From Pseudomonadota bacterium (GTDB lineage: Bacteria; Pseudomonadota; Gammaproteobacteria; Burkholderiales; Ferrovaceae), in assembly GCA_021811145.1 (NCBI GenBank), contig JAJZPN010000010.1:1-61302 (forward strand): a DNA stretch of 61,302 nt, in the 5' to 3' direction. The notes under the pieces are model-generated. The model did no database searches. It saw only the letters and a program-made list of their open reading frames with translations, and was not told where the DNA came from. The translations under genes were made by a program, and so were the position numbers. Below, piece after piece: positions 42,791 through 51,106 of this stretch (position 1 is the stretch's first letter; each line of letters opens with the position of its first letter).

Positions 42791-44368
42791 ATGAACAATA
42801 TATTGATTAATCAGAGTCAATCTTGGCTTTCTCTTAATGCCTTATCAGCGCATCAACAGCTCAAGCTACCCCTTCTTTTTGAACATGAGCCCACGCGTTT
42901 AGAGACGTATCAGTTAAGTGTACTCGGTATTACCTTAAATTATGCTTATCAAGCAGTGGATCAGGCTCTGGTGTCACAACTGACTCAATTATTGGCTGAA
43001 GCAGGGTTTATTCATGAACGACAGCGTTTGTTTGCTGGAGAAGAGGTCAACTTTACCGAGAATCGTGCAGCCCTTCATATGGCCCTAAGGCATCAACAGC
43101 CGAACGTGGTTACTTGGCCTGACGTCGTCCAACACGAAGTCAATCATGAGTTGGTTCGCTTAGAGGCACTCACGCATCAATTTGGTCGAGGAGAGTTGAA
43201 GGGCTTTTCTGGTGAGACACTGACTTCAATTGTGAACTTGGGTATAGGGGGGTCTGATCTTGGCCCTAAAATGGTGGTCAAGGCTCTTGAGCATTTACCG
43301 CGTCATACTAAAGATACTCACTTTATTGCCAATCCCGACCCTTGGGCTTTAAAAACATTACTGAATCAATTAAACGCACATAAGACATTATTTATTCTCT
43401 CTTCAAAATCCTTAAGCACCGTTGAGACATTGGAAAACTATTTTTCAATTTGTGACTGGTTACGTGCTCAAGGGTGTCAAGAAGAGCAGTTAGCAGAGCA
43501 TTTTGTGGTGGTGACCTCTGCTAAAGAAAAAGCGCGGCAATTGGGTTTTTCTGATAACAGACTGTTTGCCATGTGGGACCATATTGGCGGTAGATATTCG
43601 TTATGGTCAGCCATTGGTTTATCTATCGCACTCACTTATGGATGGTCTACCTTCACCGAATTGCTCCATGGTGCGGCACAAATGGATAAGCATTTTTATC
43701 ATGCCCCACCTCACGAAAACTTACCCATCATGCTCGCTCTATTAGGAGTTTATAACCGTAATTTCCTCCATAAAAACAGCCATTTGATGGCGCTCTATGA
43801 TGGCCGCTTGAGTTACTTTACCGAGTTCATTCAGCAGTTGGATATGGAGTCCAACGGTAAACATGTGAATAAATGGGGCGAGAGTATTGATTACGGAACC
43901 AGTCCGCTTGTCTGGGGGGGCTTAGGAATTAATGGACAACACGCTTACTATCAAGCCATTCATCAAGGTCGCTTAACTACCACGGTGGATTTTATTGCCG
44001 TAAAGAATGATGCTCTAGCCACATTACCGCGCTTTGAACAACATCAAACATTAATTCATCACAGCATGATGGCTCAAGCGCGTGCTATGGCCCTAGGACG
44101 CTCAGCAAAGGCTACGCGTGAGCGTTTAATCAAAGAAGGCTATGCAGAACCACAACTCTCACAGTTGGTTCCTCATCGTTGTTTCGAAGGAGGAACAACA
44201 AGTAACTTGATATGGTTAGATCATCTTGATGCCAAAACCTTAGGGGCATTGATTGCGGCCTATGAGCACAAGATTTTTACCCAATCAGTGATTTGGCAGA
44301 TCAATCCTTTTGATCAGTGGGGAGTGGAGCTTGGTAAAACATTATTGACAGATTTGTCGACACGTTAA
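42791..44368 (+). CDS. pgi: Glucose-6-phosphate isomerase
   Basis: 525 residues from the ATG at 42791 (a TTG three codons upstream is possible). Interconverts glucose-6-phosphate and fructose-6-phosphate. Signatures: NLGIGGSDLGPKMV (about 151-164), the phosphate-binding SSKSLSTVETLENY, MESNGKHVNKWG and GVELGK with the catalytic lysine near the C-terminus. The family SKTF is SKSL here, a mild deviation. It ends in a strong hairpin shared with the convergent aspS gene. Confidence 0.96.
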   Translation: MNNILINQSQSWLSLNALSAHQQLKLPLLFEHEPTRLETYQLSVLGITLNYAYQAVDQALVSQLTQLLAEAGFIHERQRLFAGEEVNFTENRAALHMALRHQQPNVVTWPDVVQHEVNHELVRLEALTHQFGRGELKGFSGETLTSIVNLGIGGSDLGPKMVVKALEHLPRHTKDTHFIANPDPWALKTLLNQLNAHKTLFILSSKSLSTVETLENYFSICDWLRAQGCQEEQLAEHFVVVTSAKEKARQLGFSDNRLFAMWDHIGGRYSLWSAIGLSIALTYGWSTFTELLHGAAQMDKHFYHAPPHENLPIMLALLGVYNRNFLHKNSHLMALYDGRLSYFTEFIQQLDMESNGKHVNKWGESIDYGTSPLVWGGLGINGQHAYYQAIHQGRLTTTVDFIAVKNDALATLPRFEQHQTLIHHSMMAQARAMALGRSAKATRERLIKEGYAEPQLSQLVPHRCFEGGTTSNLIWLDHLDAKTLGALIAAYEHKIFTQSVIWQINPFDQWGVELGKTLLTDLSTR

Positions 44369-44388
44369 TCTTTAACGTGCCGACAAAT
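44352..44388 (+). terminator. Hairpin at convergent pgi/aspS ends
   Basis: Arms 44352-44366 and 44374-44388 pair over 15 positions with one mismatch around a seven-base loop. The stem overlaps the pgi stop codon. No U-tract on either side, so it could stop or stabilise transcripts from both directions but is not a canonical terminator. Confidence 0.5.
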
Positions 44389-44394
44389 GAGTGA

Positions 44395-46158
44395 TTAACG
44401 CAATTTAATATGCAGTTCTCTTAATTGTTTCTCATCAACATTGCTAGGTGCTTGGGTTAATAAGCATTGAGCACGTTGTGTTTTAGGGAAAGCAATCACA
44501 TCGCGAATTTGTTCTGCTCCTGTCATCATCGCTGTTAACCGATCAAAACCAAAAGCAATACCACCATGGGGTGGTGCGCCATATTGCAGGGCTTTTAACA
44601 AGAAGCCAAATTTAGTTTGCGCTTCATCTGGACCAATATTGAGTGCTCTAAATACCTTAGACTGGACCTCTTCACGATGAATACGAACTGATCCGCCACC
44701 AATCTCCCAGCCATTTAGTACCACGTCATAGGCTTTGGCTAAGGCTTGACCAGGGTCAGTGGTGAGGAAGTCCTCATGCCCATCTTTAGGAGCGGTGAAG
44801 GGGTGGTGCAGTGCCACCCAGCGCTTCTCTTCATCATCATATTCAAACATGGGGAAATCCACTACCCACAGAGGGCGCCAGCCACCTTGAGAGAGTCCTC
44901 GTTCATGACCCACTTTTAAGCGCAGTGCCCCCATGGCATCGTTCACTACCTTAGCGCGATCAGCACCAAAGAAAATTAAATCGCCATTATTAGCACCGGT
45001 ACGCGTAATAATCTCATGTAATACATCGCTGGTTAAGAATTTAATGATGGGTGACTGTAACCCTGTTTCATTGAGGGCTGTTTTATCATTAACTTTGATA
45101 TAGGCTAATCCTTTAGCGCCGTATATAGAAACGAATTGCGTGTAGTCATCAATCTCTTTACGTGACAGAGTAGCCCCACCTGGAATGTTCAGTGCCACAA
45201 CGCGGCCATCTTTTAAGTCGGCTGCTCCTCGAAAGACTTTAAAGTCCACTCGTTTCATCACGTCAGTGAGTTCAGTAAACTCTAAAGGAATACGTAAATC
45301 AGGTTTATCAGAGCCAAAACGGAACATGGCTTCATGCCAACTCATACGTGGGAAGGGATTAGGTAACTCCACTTCTATGGTTTCTGTGAAAAGGTGACGT
45401 ACTAACCCTTCCATAAGGGTCATGATTTCCTCTTCATTCAAGAAAGAGGTTTCAATATCCACTTGAGTAAATTCAGGCTGACGATCAGCACGTAAATCTT
45501 CATCTCTAAAACATTTGGTAATTTGATAGTAACGATCAAAACCTGACACCATCAATAATTGCTTAAACAATTGAGGAGACTGTGGGAGTGCGAAAAACTG
45601 ACCGTCATGAATGCGGCTTGGTACCAGATAATCACGCGCACCCTCAGGAGTGGATTTGGTGAGCATGGGGGTTTCAATATCGATAAAGCCATGCTTATCT
45701 AAATAATTACGTACTGTGAGTGCCGCGCGATAACGCAATTTGAAATTGTGTTGCATCATCGGACGTCTTAAATCTAAATAGCGATATTCCAAACGAACAG
45801 GTTCAGAAATATACTCATCATCAATTTGAAAGGGGGGAGGCAGAGAGCCATTGAGTACTTCAATATGTTGCGCTAATAATTCCACTGCGCCACTTTTTAA
45901 TGATGAGTTGACGGTGCCCTCAGGACGACGGCGAACTGTCCCGCTAATGGATAACACAAACTCACTACGGATTTGTTCGGCTTGTTTGAAGGCAGTAATA
46001 TTATCTGGATCCACTACCACTTGGAGTAAGCCTTCACGGTCACGTAGATCAATAAAAATCACGCCACCGTGGTCACGGCGACGATGTGCCCATCCTTGCA
46101 CAGTTACAGTTTGATCAAGATATTGGTCATCAATCAGACCACAATAATTAGTACGCAT
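44395..46158 (-). CDS. aspS: Aspartyl-tRNA synthetase
   Basis: 587 residues. Class II synthetase of bacterial type: N-terminal OB anticodon-binding domain, catalytic core with motif 2 [18 protein letters not shown], a GAD insertion domain and motif 3 [15 protein letters not shown]. The anticodon-domain segment [18 protein letters not shown] has histidine at residue 30 followed by glycine. This is the form seen in non-discriminating enzymes such as the Pseudomonas one, which also charge tRNA-Asn. Third gene of the fmdB-DUF502-aspS operon, 22 bases after DUF502. Confidence 0.97.
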   Translation of the reverse strand: MRTNYCGLIDDQYLDQTVTVQGWAHRRRDHGGVIFIDLRDREGLLQVVVDPDNITAFKQAEQIRSEFVLSISGTVRRRPEGTVNSSLKSGAVELLAQHIEVLNGSLPPPFQIDDEYISEPVRLEYRYLDLRRPMMQHNFKLRYRAALTVRNYLDKHGFIDIETPMLTKSTPEGARDYLVPSRIHDGQFFALPQSPQLFKQLLMVSGFDRYYQITKCFRDEDLRADRQPEFTQVDIETSFLNEEEIMTLMEGLVRHLFTETIEVELPNPFPRMSWHEAMFRFGSDKPDLRIPLEFTELTDVMKRVDFKVFRGAADLKDGRVVALNIPGGATLSRKEIDDYTQFVSIYGAKGLAYIKVNDKTALNETGLQSPIIKFLTSDVLHEIITRTGANNGDLIFFGADRAKVVNDAMGALRLKVGHERGLSQGGWRPLWVVDFPMFEYDDEEKRWVALHHPFTAPKDGHEDFLTTDPGQALAKAYDVVLNGWEIGGGSVRIHREEVQSKVFRALNIGPDEAQTKFGFLLKALQYGAPPHGGIAFGFDRLTAMMTGAEQIRDVIAFPKTQRAQCLLTQAPSNVDEKQLRELHIKLR

Positions 46159-46180
46159 AGTATCGTTATCTCAGAAAAAA

Positions 46181-46810
46181 TTAATTAGGAAGATGAGTTG
46201 ATTGGGGAGTGGCTTTAGCATGCGTTGCAGGGTCCACAACCCCCATAGAAATAATGTATTTTAAGGCCATATCCACACTCATATTAAGCTCAATGGTTTG
46301 ACTTTTAGGCACCATTAAAAAGAAGCCTGATGTGGGGTTAGGCGTGGTAGGAACATACACGTTGACATGCGGTTCACTTAACTGTTGAGCGATGCTCAGT
46401 GTGGGGACCCCTGTTTGAAAGGCGATGGTCCACACTCCTTGGTGCGGGTAGCGCACTAATAATACTTGGCGAAAGGCTTGTCCTGAGCTTGAAAATAGAG
46501 TGTCACTAACCTGTTTAACACCAGTGTAAATACTTTTAACCAGCGGTATTTTGCCTAATAGCTCATCCAACATATCCAGTAATTTACGCCCTAACAGGTT
46601 GGTGGCGATGGCCCCTGTGAGAATCACAATGACTAAGGCGGCGATCACTCCAAGTCCTGGAATATGGGATCCCACCAAGGTTTCTGGACGCCATTCAAGA
46701 GGCAAAATGTCAAAGCTCTGATCCAGCGTTGTAACAATAAGTCGGATTACCCAAATGGTAATGACCACTGGAATGAGTACCACAATCCCTGTCAGAAAAT
46801 AACGTTTCAT
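46181..46810 (-). CDS. DUF502 family membrane protein
   Basis: 209 residues with two hydrophobic helices near 5-27 and 52-76, then a soluble domain with GKIPLVKSIYTGVKQVSDTL (about 88-107), the most conserved stretch of DUF502. Function is unknown in all members. Its ATG shares a base with the fmdB stop, so the two are coupled. The fmdB-DUF502-aspS order is widely conserved in betaproteobacteria, suggesting a housekeeping role. Confidence 0.85.
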   Translation of the reverse strand: MKRYFLTGIVVLIPVVITIWVIRLIVTTLDQSFDILPLEWRPETLVGSHIPGLGVIAALVIVILTGAIATNLLGRKLLDMLDELLGKIPLVKSIYTGVKQVSDTLFSSSGQAFRQVLLVRYPHQGVWTIAFQTGVPTLSIAQQLSEPHVNVYVPTTPNPTSGFFLMVPKSQTIELNMSVDMALKYIISMGVVDPATHAKATPQSTHLPN

Positions 46811-47100
46811 TATGAGTTGTTACTACTGTTGCTGGTATTGCTGGTGGTGGGCGTAGCGCTACTGCTGCTGGAGTCTGAGGACGTGCTTTTAGCAGGGCTT
46901 GATGAAGTTGAGCTCTTCTCACCACGAAAGTCAGTAACATACCAGCCAGAGCCTTTCAATTGAAAGCCGGCAGCGCTCACAAGTTTAGTCAGAGCCTCTT
47001 GACCACAATGCGGGCAGAGTGTTTTGGGTGGGTCTGACATTTTTTGCAAAATTTCGGTTGATTTGCCACAGGATTGGCAACGGTATTCATATAAAGGCAT
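46810..47100 (-). CDS. FmdB family zinc-ribbon protein
   Basis: 96 residues starting MPLYEYRCQSCG after a GGAGG. Four cysteines in CQSC and CPHC (about 8-11 and 29-32) form the FmdB zinc ribbon. Residues 1-62 are conserved. The tail from about 63 is an extreme Ser/Thr/Asn low-complexity stretch. Originally described as regulators of formamidase, but function in this context is unknown. First gene of the operon with DUF502 and aspS. Confidence 0.85.
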   Translation of the reverse strand: MPLYEYRCQSCGKSTEILQKMSDPPKTLCPHCGQEALTKLVSAAGFQLKGSGWYVTDFRGEKSSTSSSPAKSTSSDSSSSSATPTTSNTSNSSNNS

Positions 47101-47121
47101 TCTATCCTCCACAACAGATCA

Positions 47122-47130
47122 ATGATAGCA
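47122..47130 (-). promoter_or_regulatory. Candidate extended -10 for fmdB-DUF502-aspS
   Basis: On the minus strand the bases read TGCTATCAT, an extended -10 (TG-N-TATCAT). The -35 region is poor. It lies about 22 bases upstream of the fmdB ATG. Confidence 0.3.
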
Positions 47131-47251
47131 TAGTTCCTTGTTATTCCTCAGGTTTCACGAGTATTACAGTGTATCTAGGGAACCCTGAACAATAAATAAG
47201 TTCATACAATTAGTTTTTCAACCTAGTATTTTACGCTAAAGGAGTCGTTTA

Positions 47252-49990
47252 ATGGTCAAGATGCGCGGTGTCATAGCTCTTGGATTGTTGACAGTGTCAT
47301 TGGTGGGATGGGCAAAAACGCCTTCTCTGCCCTCTGGCGTCACACAAGTTACCTCTGTGGAGGGTGTCACAGAATACCGTCTTAAAAATGGATTACAAGT
47401 GATTTTGGCTCCGGATAGCTCAAAACCCACTACCACGGTGAATATCACGTACCGTGTGGGTTCGCGTATGGAAAACTATGGTGAAACAGGGATGGCTCAC
47501 TTATTAGAACATTTAATGTTTAAGGGAACCCCTAAACACCCCACTATTGCCGCTGATTTAAGTCATCGTGGTATGCGCCCTAACGGCACCACTTGGTTTG
47601 ATCGCACTAATTACTTTGAAACCTTTAGCGCCTCTGAGGATAATTTATCCTGGGCGCTTGCTATGGAAGCTGACCGTATGGTCAATTCATTTATTGCCCG
47701 CAAAGATCTCGATAGCGAGATGACAGTGGTGCGTAATGAAATGGAAAAAGATGAGAACGATGCCAGTGGTATTTTAATGGACAAATTAATGGCTACTGCT
47801 TATCAGTGGCATAACTATGGTAAATCCACCATTGGTGCAAGAACCGATGTGGAAAATGTTAGCATCCCTCACCTACAGGCTTTTTATCATAAATACTACC
47901 AACCTGATAATGCCACTTTAGTGGTTGCAGGCAGTTTTGATCCTAACAAAACCTTAGCGTTAATTAACAAAGATTTTGGTGTCATACCCAAACCCAAACG
48001 TGTCATTGAACCCACTTATACATTAGATCCTGTGCAAGATGGAGAAAGAGAAGTCACTCTACGACGTGTGGGCGATGTGAAATATCTTGAAGCTGTTTAT
48101 CACTCGGTGGCTGCTGCGCACCCTGACAACACGGCCTTTAAAATTCTGGCTTACATCATGGGCGATACGCCATCAGGTCGCCTACATAAAGCCTTAGTTG
48201 AAAAAGGATTAGCCACGGCGGTATCAGCTGAGAGCTTTAACTTGGATGAACCTGGAGTGATTTACTTTGAGGCAGATTTAAGTAAAGAGCAGTCTTTAGA
48301 TAAAGCCAAACTTGCTTTCATTGATGCCATTGAAAGTATTCATGAGCACCCCATTACAGATCAAGAGGTGGAGCGTGCTAAAGCCAATCTATTAAACGAT
48401 ATTACTCAAACCTTTAATGATCCAGAAAGCTTTGGCATTTCCTTATCCACTGCCATTGCTAATGGTGATTGGCGGTTGTTTTTCTTAAACCGTGATCGTA
48501 TTCAGAAAATCACCACGCAAGAGGTTCAGCGTGTGGCCGAGACGTGGCTTAAATCAAGTAATCGCACATTGGGTGAATTCGTCCCAACAGCGAAACCCGA
48601 TCGCGTTCCCTACGCCACCCGTGTTGATGCCAAAGAGCAGTTGAAAGGTTACACAGGGAACAAGTTAGTGAGTCAAGCTGAAGCCTTTGATGTGTCTCCC
48701 CTTAATATACAAAAACGTACTGAGTGGGGGGCCTTGGCTTCCGGCATTCATTACGCGTTGCTGCCTAAAAAAACCCGTGGCTCAACCGTCTTTGCGCAAT
48801 TGAATCTTCATTTTGGTGATGCGGATAATTTAAAAGACAAGAGTGAAGTAGCTAAAATGGTGGCAGGGTTACTTGATCGCGGTACTGACACATTAAGTCG
48901 TCAACAAATCTCTGATCGCTTCACTGCTTTAAAAGCTCAGGTGAGTATCACCGGTGGGCCCACTGGGGTGTCGGTCAGTGTCTTAACAGATCGTCAGCAT
49001 CTGGCTGATACGCTCTCTTTAGTCATAGAAATCTTGCGCCACCCAAGCTTTCCTGAGAGCGAGTTTAAGCAATTACAACGTGCGGCGATCGCCACCATTG
49101 AGCAAGAAAGAACTGATCCGCAAGCCATTGCTGGCAATGCCTTATCCCGTCACTTTAATCATTATCCCAAAGGTGATGTGCGCTATGCCGCAACTTTTGA
49201 CGAGGCGGAAACGGATGTTAAGGCGATTACTCTTCAACAAATTAAACAGTTCTATCATGACTTTTACGGTGCTAATCATGGTGAATTGGCTGTGGTGGGA
49301 GATTTTGATCAGCAACAGATTAAGTCTGTATTAAATAAAGGGTTAGACCAGTGGAGTAGTGCTGCTCACTATGAGCTCGTGTTAAATGAGTATCAAACCC
49401 CTACAGCCTTACATGATGTGATAAATACCCCTGATAAAGCCAATGCGGTATTCATCATGAAGCTCTCTTTACCGATTATGGAAGATGATCCTTCTGCCCC
49501 TGCGCTGAAGGTCGCCAATACCATTTTTGGTGGTGGATTCTTGAGTTCACGCTTAGCAACTCGTATTCGTCAAAAAGAGGGGATTAGTTATGGAGTGGGT
49601 TCTTTCTTGAGACTTAATGATAAAACCAAAAACAGTACGCTAGGTGCCTATGCAATTTATGCACCTCAAAACTTAAACCGCCTTGAGAAAGCCTTTAAAG
49701 AGGAAACGGATAAGGCGCTACAAGATGGTTTTAGTGAAATGGAAGTAAAAGAAGCCAAACAATCCTTGCAGCAATCAGCAGCATTGGGTCGCGCTCAAGA
49801 TGATGCCTTAGCTGGGTTATTAACCAAGTTATTGTTTGATAATCATGATATGACCTATGTTGAGAAAATGGATAATGACTTACAAAAAGTAAGTGTTAGT
49901 GAAGCCAATCAAGCCTTCAAAAAATGGGTCACTCCAGCGAGTTTTGCTGAAGTGATGGCTGGGGATTTTAATAAGCATCCGGCTAAATAA
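47252..49990 (+). CDS. M16 family zinc metalloprotease (pitrilysin-like), exported
   Basis: 912 residues. A signal-like hydrophobic segment at about 7-21 precedes the first M16 domain. The inverted zinc motif HLLEH is at 83-87, with downstream glutamates in VVRNEMEKDEND supplying the third ligand. A second M16 half (about 480-905) lacks HxxEH but has the R/Y-containing block with TRIRQKEGISYGVGSF. Both halves are in one chain, whereas many betaproteobacteria encode two separate subunits. Probably periplasmic degradation of peptides. AAAGGAG lies 8 bases before the ATG, and nudB follows after 10 bases. Confidence 0.93.
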   Translation: MVKMRGVIALGLLTVSLVGWAKTPSLPSGVTQVTSVEGVTEYRLKNGLQVILAPDSSKPTTTVNITYRVGSRMENYGETGMAHLLEHLMFKGTPKHPTIAADLSHRGMRPNGTTWFDRTNYFETFSASEDNLSWALAMEADRMVNSFIARKDLDSEMTVVRNEMEKDENDASGILMDKLMATAYQWHNYGKSTIGARTDVENVSIPHLQAFYHKYYQPDNATLVVAGSFDPNKTLALINKDFGVIPKPKRVIEPTYTLDPVQDGEREVTLRRVGDVKYLEAVYHSVAAAHPDNTAFKILAYIMGDTPSGRLHKALVEKGLATAVSAESFNLDEPGVIYFEADLSKEQSLDKAKLAFIDAIESIHEHPITDQEVERAKANLLNDITQTFNDPESFGISLSTAIANGDWRLFFLNRDRIQKITTQEVQRVAETWLKSSNRTLGEFVPTAKPDRVPYATRVDAKEQLKGYTGNKLVSQAEAFDVSPLNIQKRTEWGALASGIHYALLPKKTRGSTVFAQLNLHFGDADNLKDKSEVAKMVAGLLDRGTDTLSRQQISDRFTALKAQVSITGGPTGVSVSVLTDRQHLADTLSLVIEILRHPSFPESEFKQLQRAAIATIEQERTDPQAIAGNALSRHFNHYPKGDVRYAATFDEAETDVKAITLQQIKQFYHDFYGANHGELAVVGDFDQQQIKSVLNKGLDQWSSAAHYELVLNEYQTPTALHDVINTPDKANAVFIMKLSLPIMEDDPSAPALKVANTIFGGGFLSSRLATRIRQKEGISYGVGSFLRLNDKTKNSTLGAYAIYAPQNLNRLEKAFKEETDKALQDGFSEMEVKEAKQSLQQSAALGRAQDDALAGLLTKLLFDNHDMTYVEKMDNDLQKVSVSEANQAFKKWVTPASFAEVMAGDFNKHPAK

Positions 49991-50000
49991 AGGCAGGGTA

Positions 50001-50453
50001 ATGGGTAATAAAATCCCTGTTTCTGTGTTGGTGGTGATCTACACGAAAATTGGCGAAGTACTGCTGTTAAATCGTGCAGATCACCCAGGTTATTGGCAAT
50101 CGGTCACAGGTAGTTGTGATTATATAGATGAGCCGTTAGAGGAAGCAGCCTGCCGTGAGGTGAGAGAGGAGACGGGACTTAACTGCCAAGAGTTTGAGTT
50201 ACACAATTGGCATTGGCAACAGGTTTATGAAATTTATCCGCACTGGCGTCATCGCTATGCCGATGGCGTCATTCATAATACTGAACATGTGTTTGGTTTA
50301 TGTCTTCCTACACGACAACCTATTGTTCTTGCTCCTCGAGAGCACATTGATTATGTGTGGTTACCCATTGATGAAGCAGCTCGTCAATGTTTTTCTGACA
50401 CCAATCGAGCTGCTGTATTGAAGGTTAAAGAGTGTTTAGTGAATTTATTATAA
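50001..50453 (+). CDS. nudB: Dihydroneopterin triphosphate diphosphatase (Nudix)
   Basis: 150 residues, a single Nudix domain. The box runs from GSCDYIDEP to CREVREETGL (about 34-57). Its glycine-to-glutamate spacing is one residue longer than the textbook pattern, but the REVREE core is intact. NudB removes pyrophosphate from dihydroneopterin triphosphate in folate synthesis. Betaproteobacterial nudB is often next to aspS. Here it is split from aspS by the M16 gene. No terminator is visible after the stop. Confidence 0.85.
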   Translation: MGNKIPVSVLVVIYTKIGEVLLLNRADHPGYWQSVTGSCDYIDEPLEEAACREVREETGLNCQEFELHNWHWQQVYEIYPHWRHRYADGVIHNTEHVFGLCLPTRQPIVLAPREHIDYVWLPIDEAARQCFSDTNRAAVLKVKECLVNLL

Positions 50454-50797
50454 CGCGCAGACCCCCCCCGCCGTTTTCAGTGCCGAAACAGATGGCGCGA
50501 ATACAATGGTGTTCTGATTGTTATTTGGGAGTCTGTTGTTGCTCAATATGTTACCAAATTACTCTAAATGCGCACCATCCAACCACCTGTAAACAAGTGT
50601 GCCTACGTTGCCATTGGGCAGTACTGGTAAAGTCGGGTACAACAACACGCTTGGTTAGTCGGCGCCGTAGAGGTGGTTTCACTGCAGAACGGGAGCCTGA
50701 CGTGTCCAATATGGTAATGTCGCCAGAGAAAACAGGTTGGGTCTGGCACGGTTTTAATCTGTGCAATTGGTTTTTAGGAGTGTGTCTTGATAGGCTC

Positions 50798-50908
50798 TTA
50801 ATATTCTAGCGGTAGGGTATGCCGTGTTACCCTGTGAAGGAGAGGTGCAATTAGGCCAAGTAGGGAAACACCGCTGCGACAGAGGTAGTATTCGCTGCTA
50901 GAATGCAT
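50798..50908 (-). CDS. Small unknown ORF (36 aa) with strong ribosome binding site
   Basis: Starts MHSSSEYYLCRSGVSLLG and ends RHTLPLEY. An almost ideal AAGGAGG lies 6 bases before the ATG. Residues 13-24 are hydrophobic and the C-terminal part is basic, so it could be a small membrane-associated peptide. A nine-codon frame (50924-50953, MSHLCHSPH, with AAGGAG 9 bases before it) ends 15 bases upstream. The pair looks like coupled small ORFs or a leader. No similarity is recognised, and coding status is uncertain because the same DNA can also form the long stem noted above. Confidence 0.25.
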   Translation of the reverse strand: MHSSSEYYLCRSGVSLLGLIAPLLHRVTRHTLPLEY

Positions 50909-51042
50909 TATGAACCTCCTTCTTTAGTGCGGAGAATGACAAAGATGGGACATACCTTTTTTCTCCTTAAATACATATTTAAAAGTACAAAAAGTACATA
51001 TTGAGGATGTTTTTACAATAAATTACAAGTAACTTAAAAGAG

Positions 51043-51070
51043 TTGTGCCACACTAAGGCGATTTTATACT
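51043..51070 (+). promoter_or_regulatory. Promoter of RND pump 1
   Basis: TTGTGC (51043-51048) and TATACT (51065-51070) with a 16-base spacer. The sequence AAGTAACTT occurs on both sides (about 51027-51035 and 51075-51083), a possible operator repeat flanking the promoter. Confidence 0.5.
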
Positions 51071-51106
51071 CTTTAAGTAACTTTTTTATGTTGGAAGTTA
51101 ACAAAT

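Larger units (their letters stand above)
50454..51106 (+). other. 653-base orphan intergenic region
   Basis: No recognisable gene. From left to right it holds a C8 run at about 50461-50468, and a stretch (50454-50930) somewhat richer in G+C than its neighbours, in which open frames exist on both strands but none is family-like. It also holds an 11-base imperfect stem (50801-50811 with 50894-50904) closing about 80 bases, with an inner AGGGTA/TACCCT hairpin. Two small minus-strand frames with Shine-Dalgarno sequences and the pump promoter at 51043-51070 complete it. It could be a non-coding RNA, a decayed gene or a transferred fragment. Confidence 0.6.

Noticed and set aside
50432..50809. Plus-strand 125-codon frame, Cys-rich, overlapping the end of nudB
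   Set aside because: GTG start without a ribosome binding site, overlap with nudB, unusual composition and no family resemblance. Another long frame on the opposite strand (50551-50766) covers the same bases. Treated as part of the orphan region.
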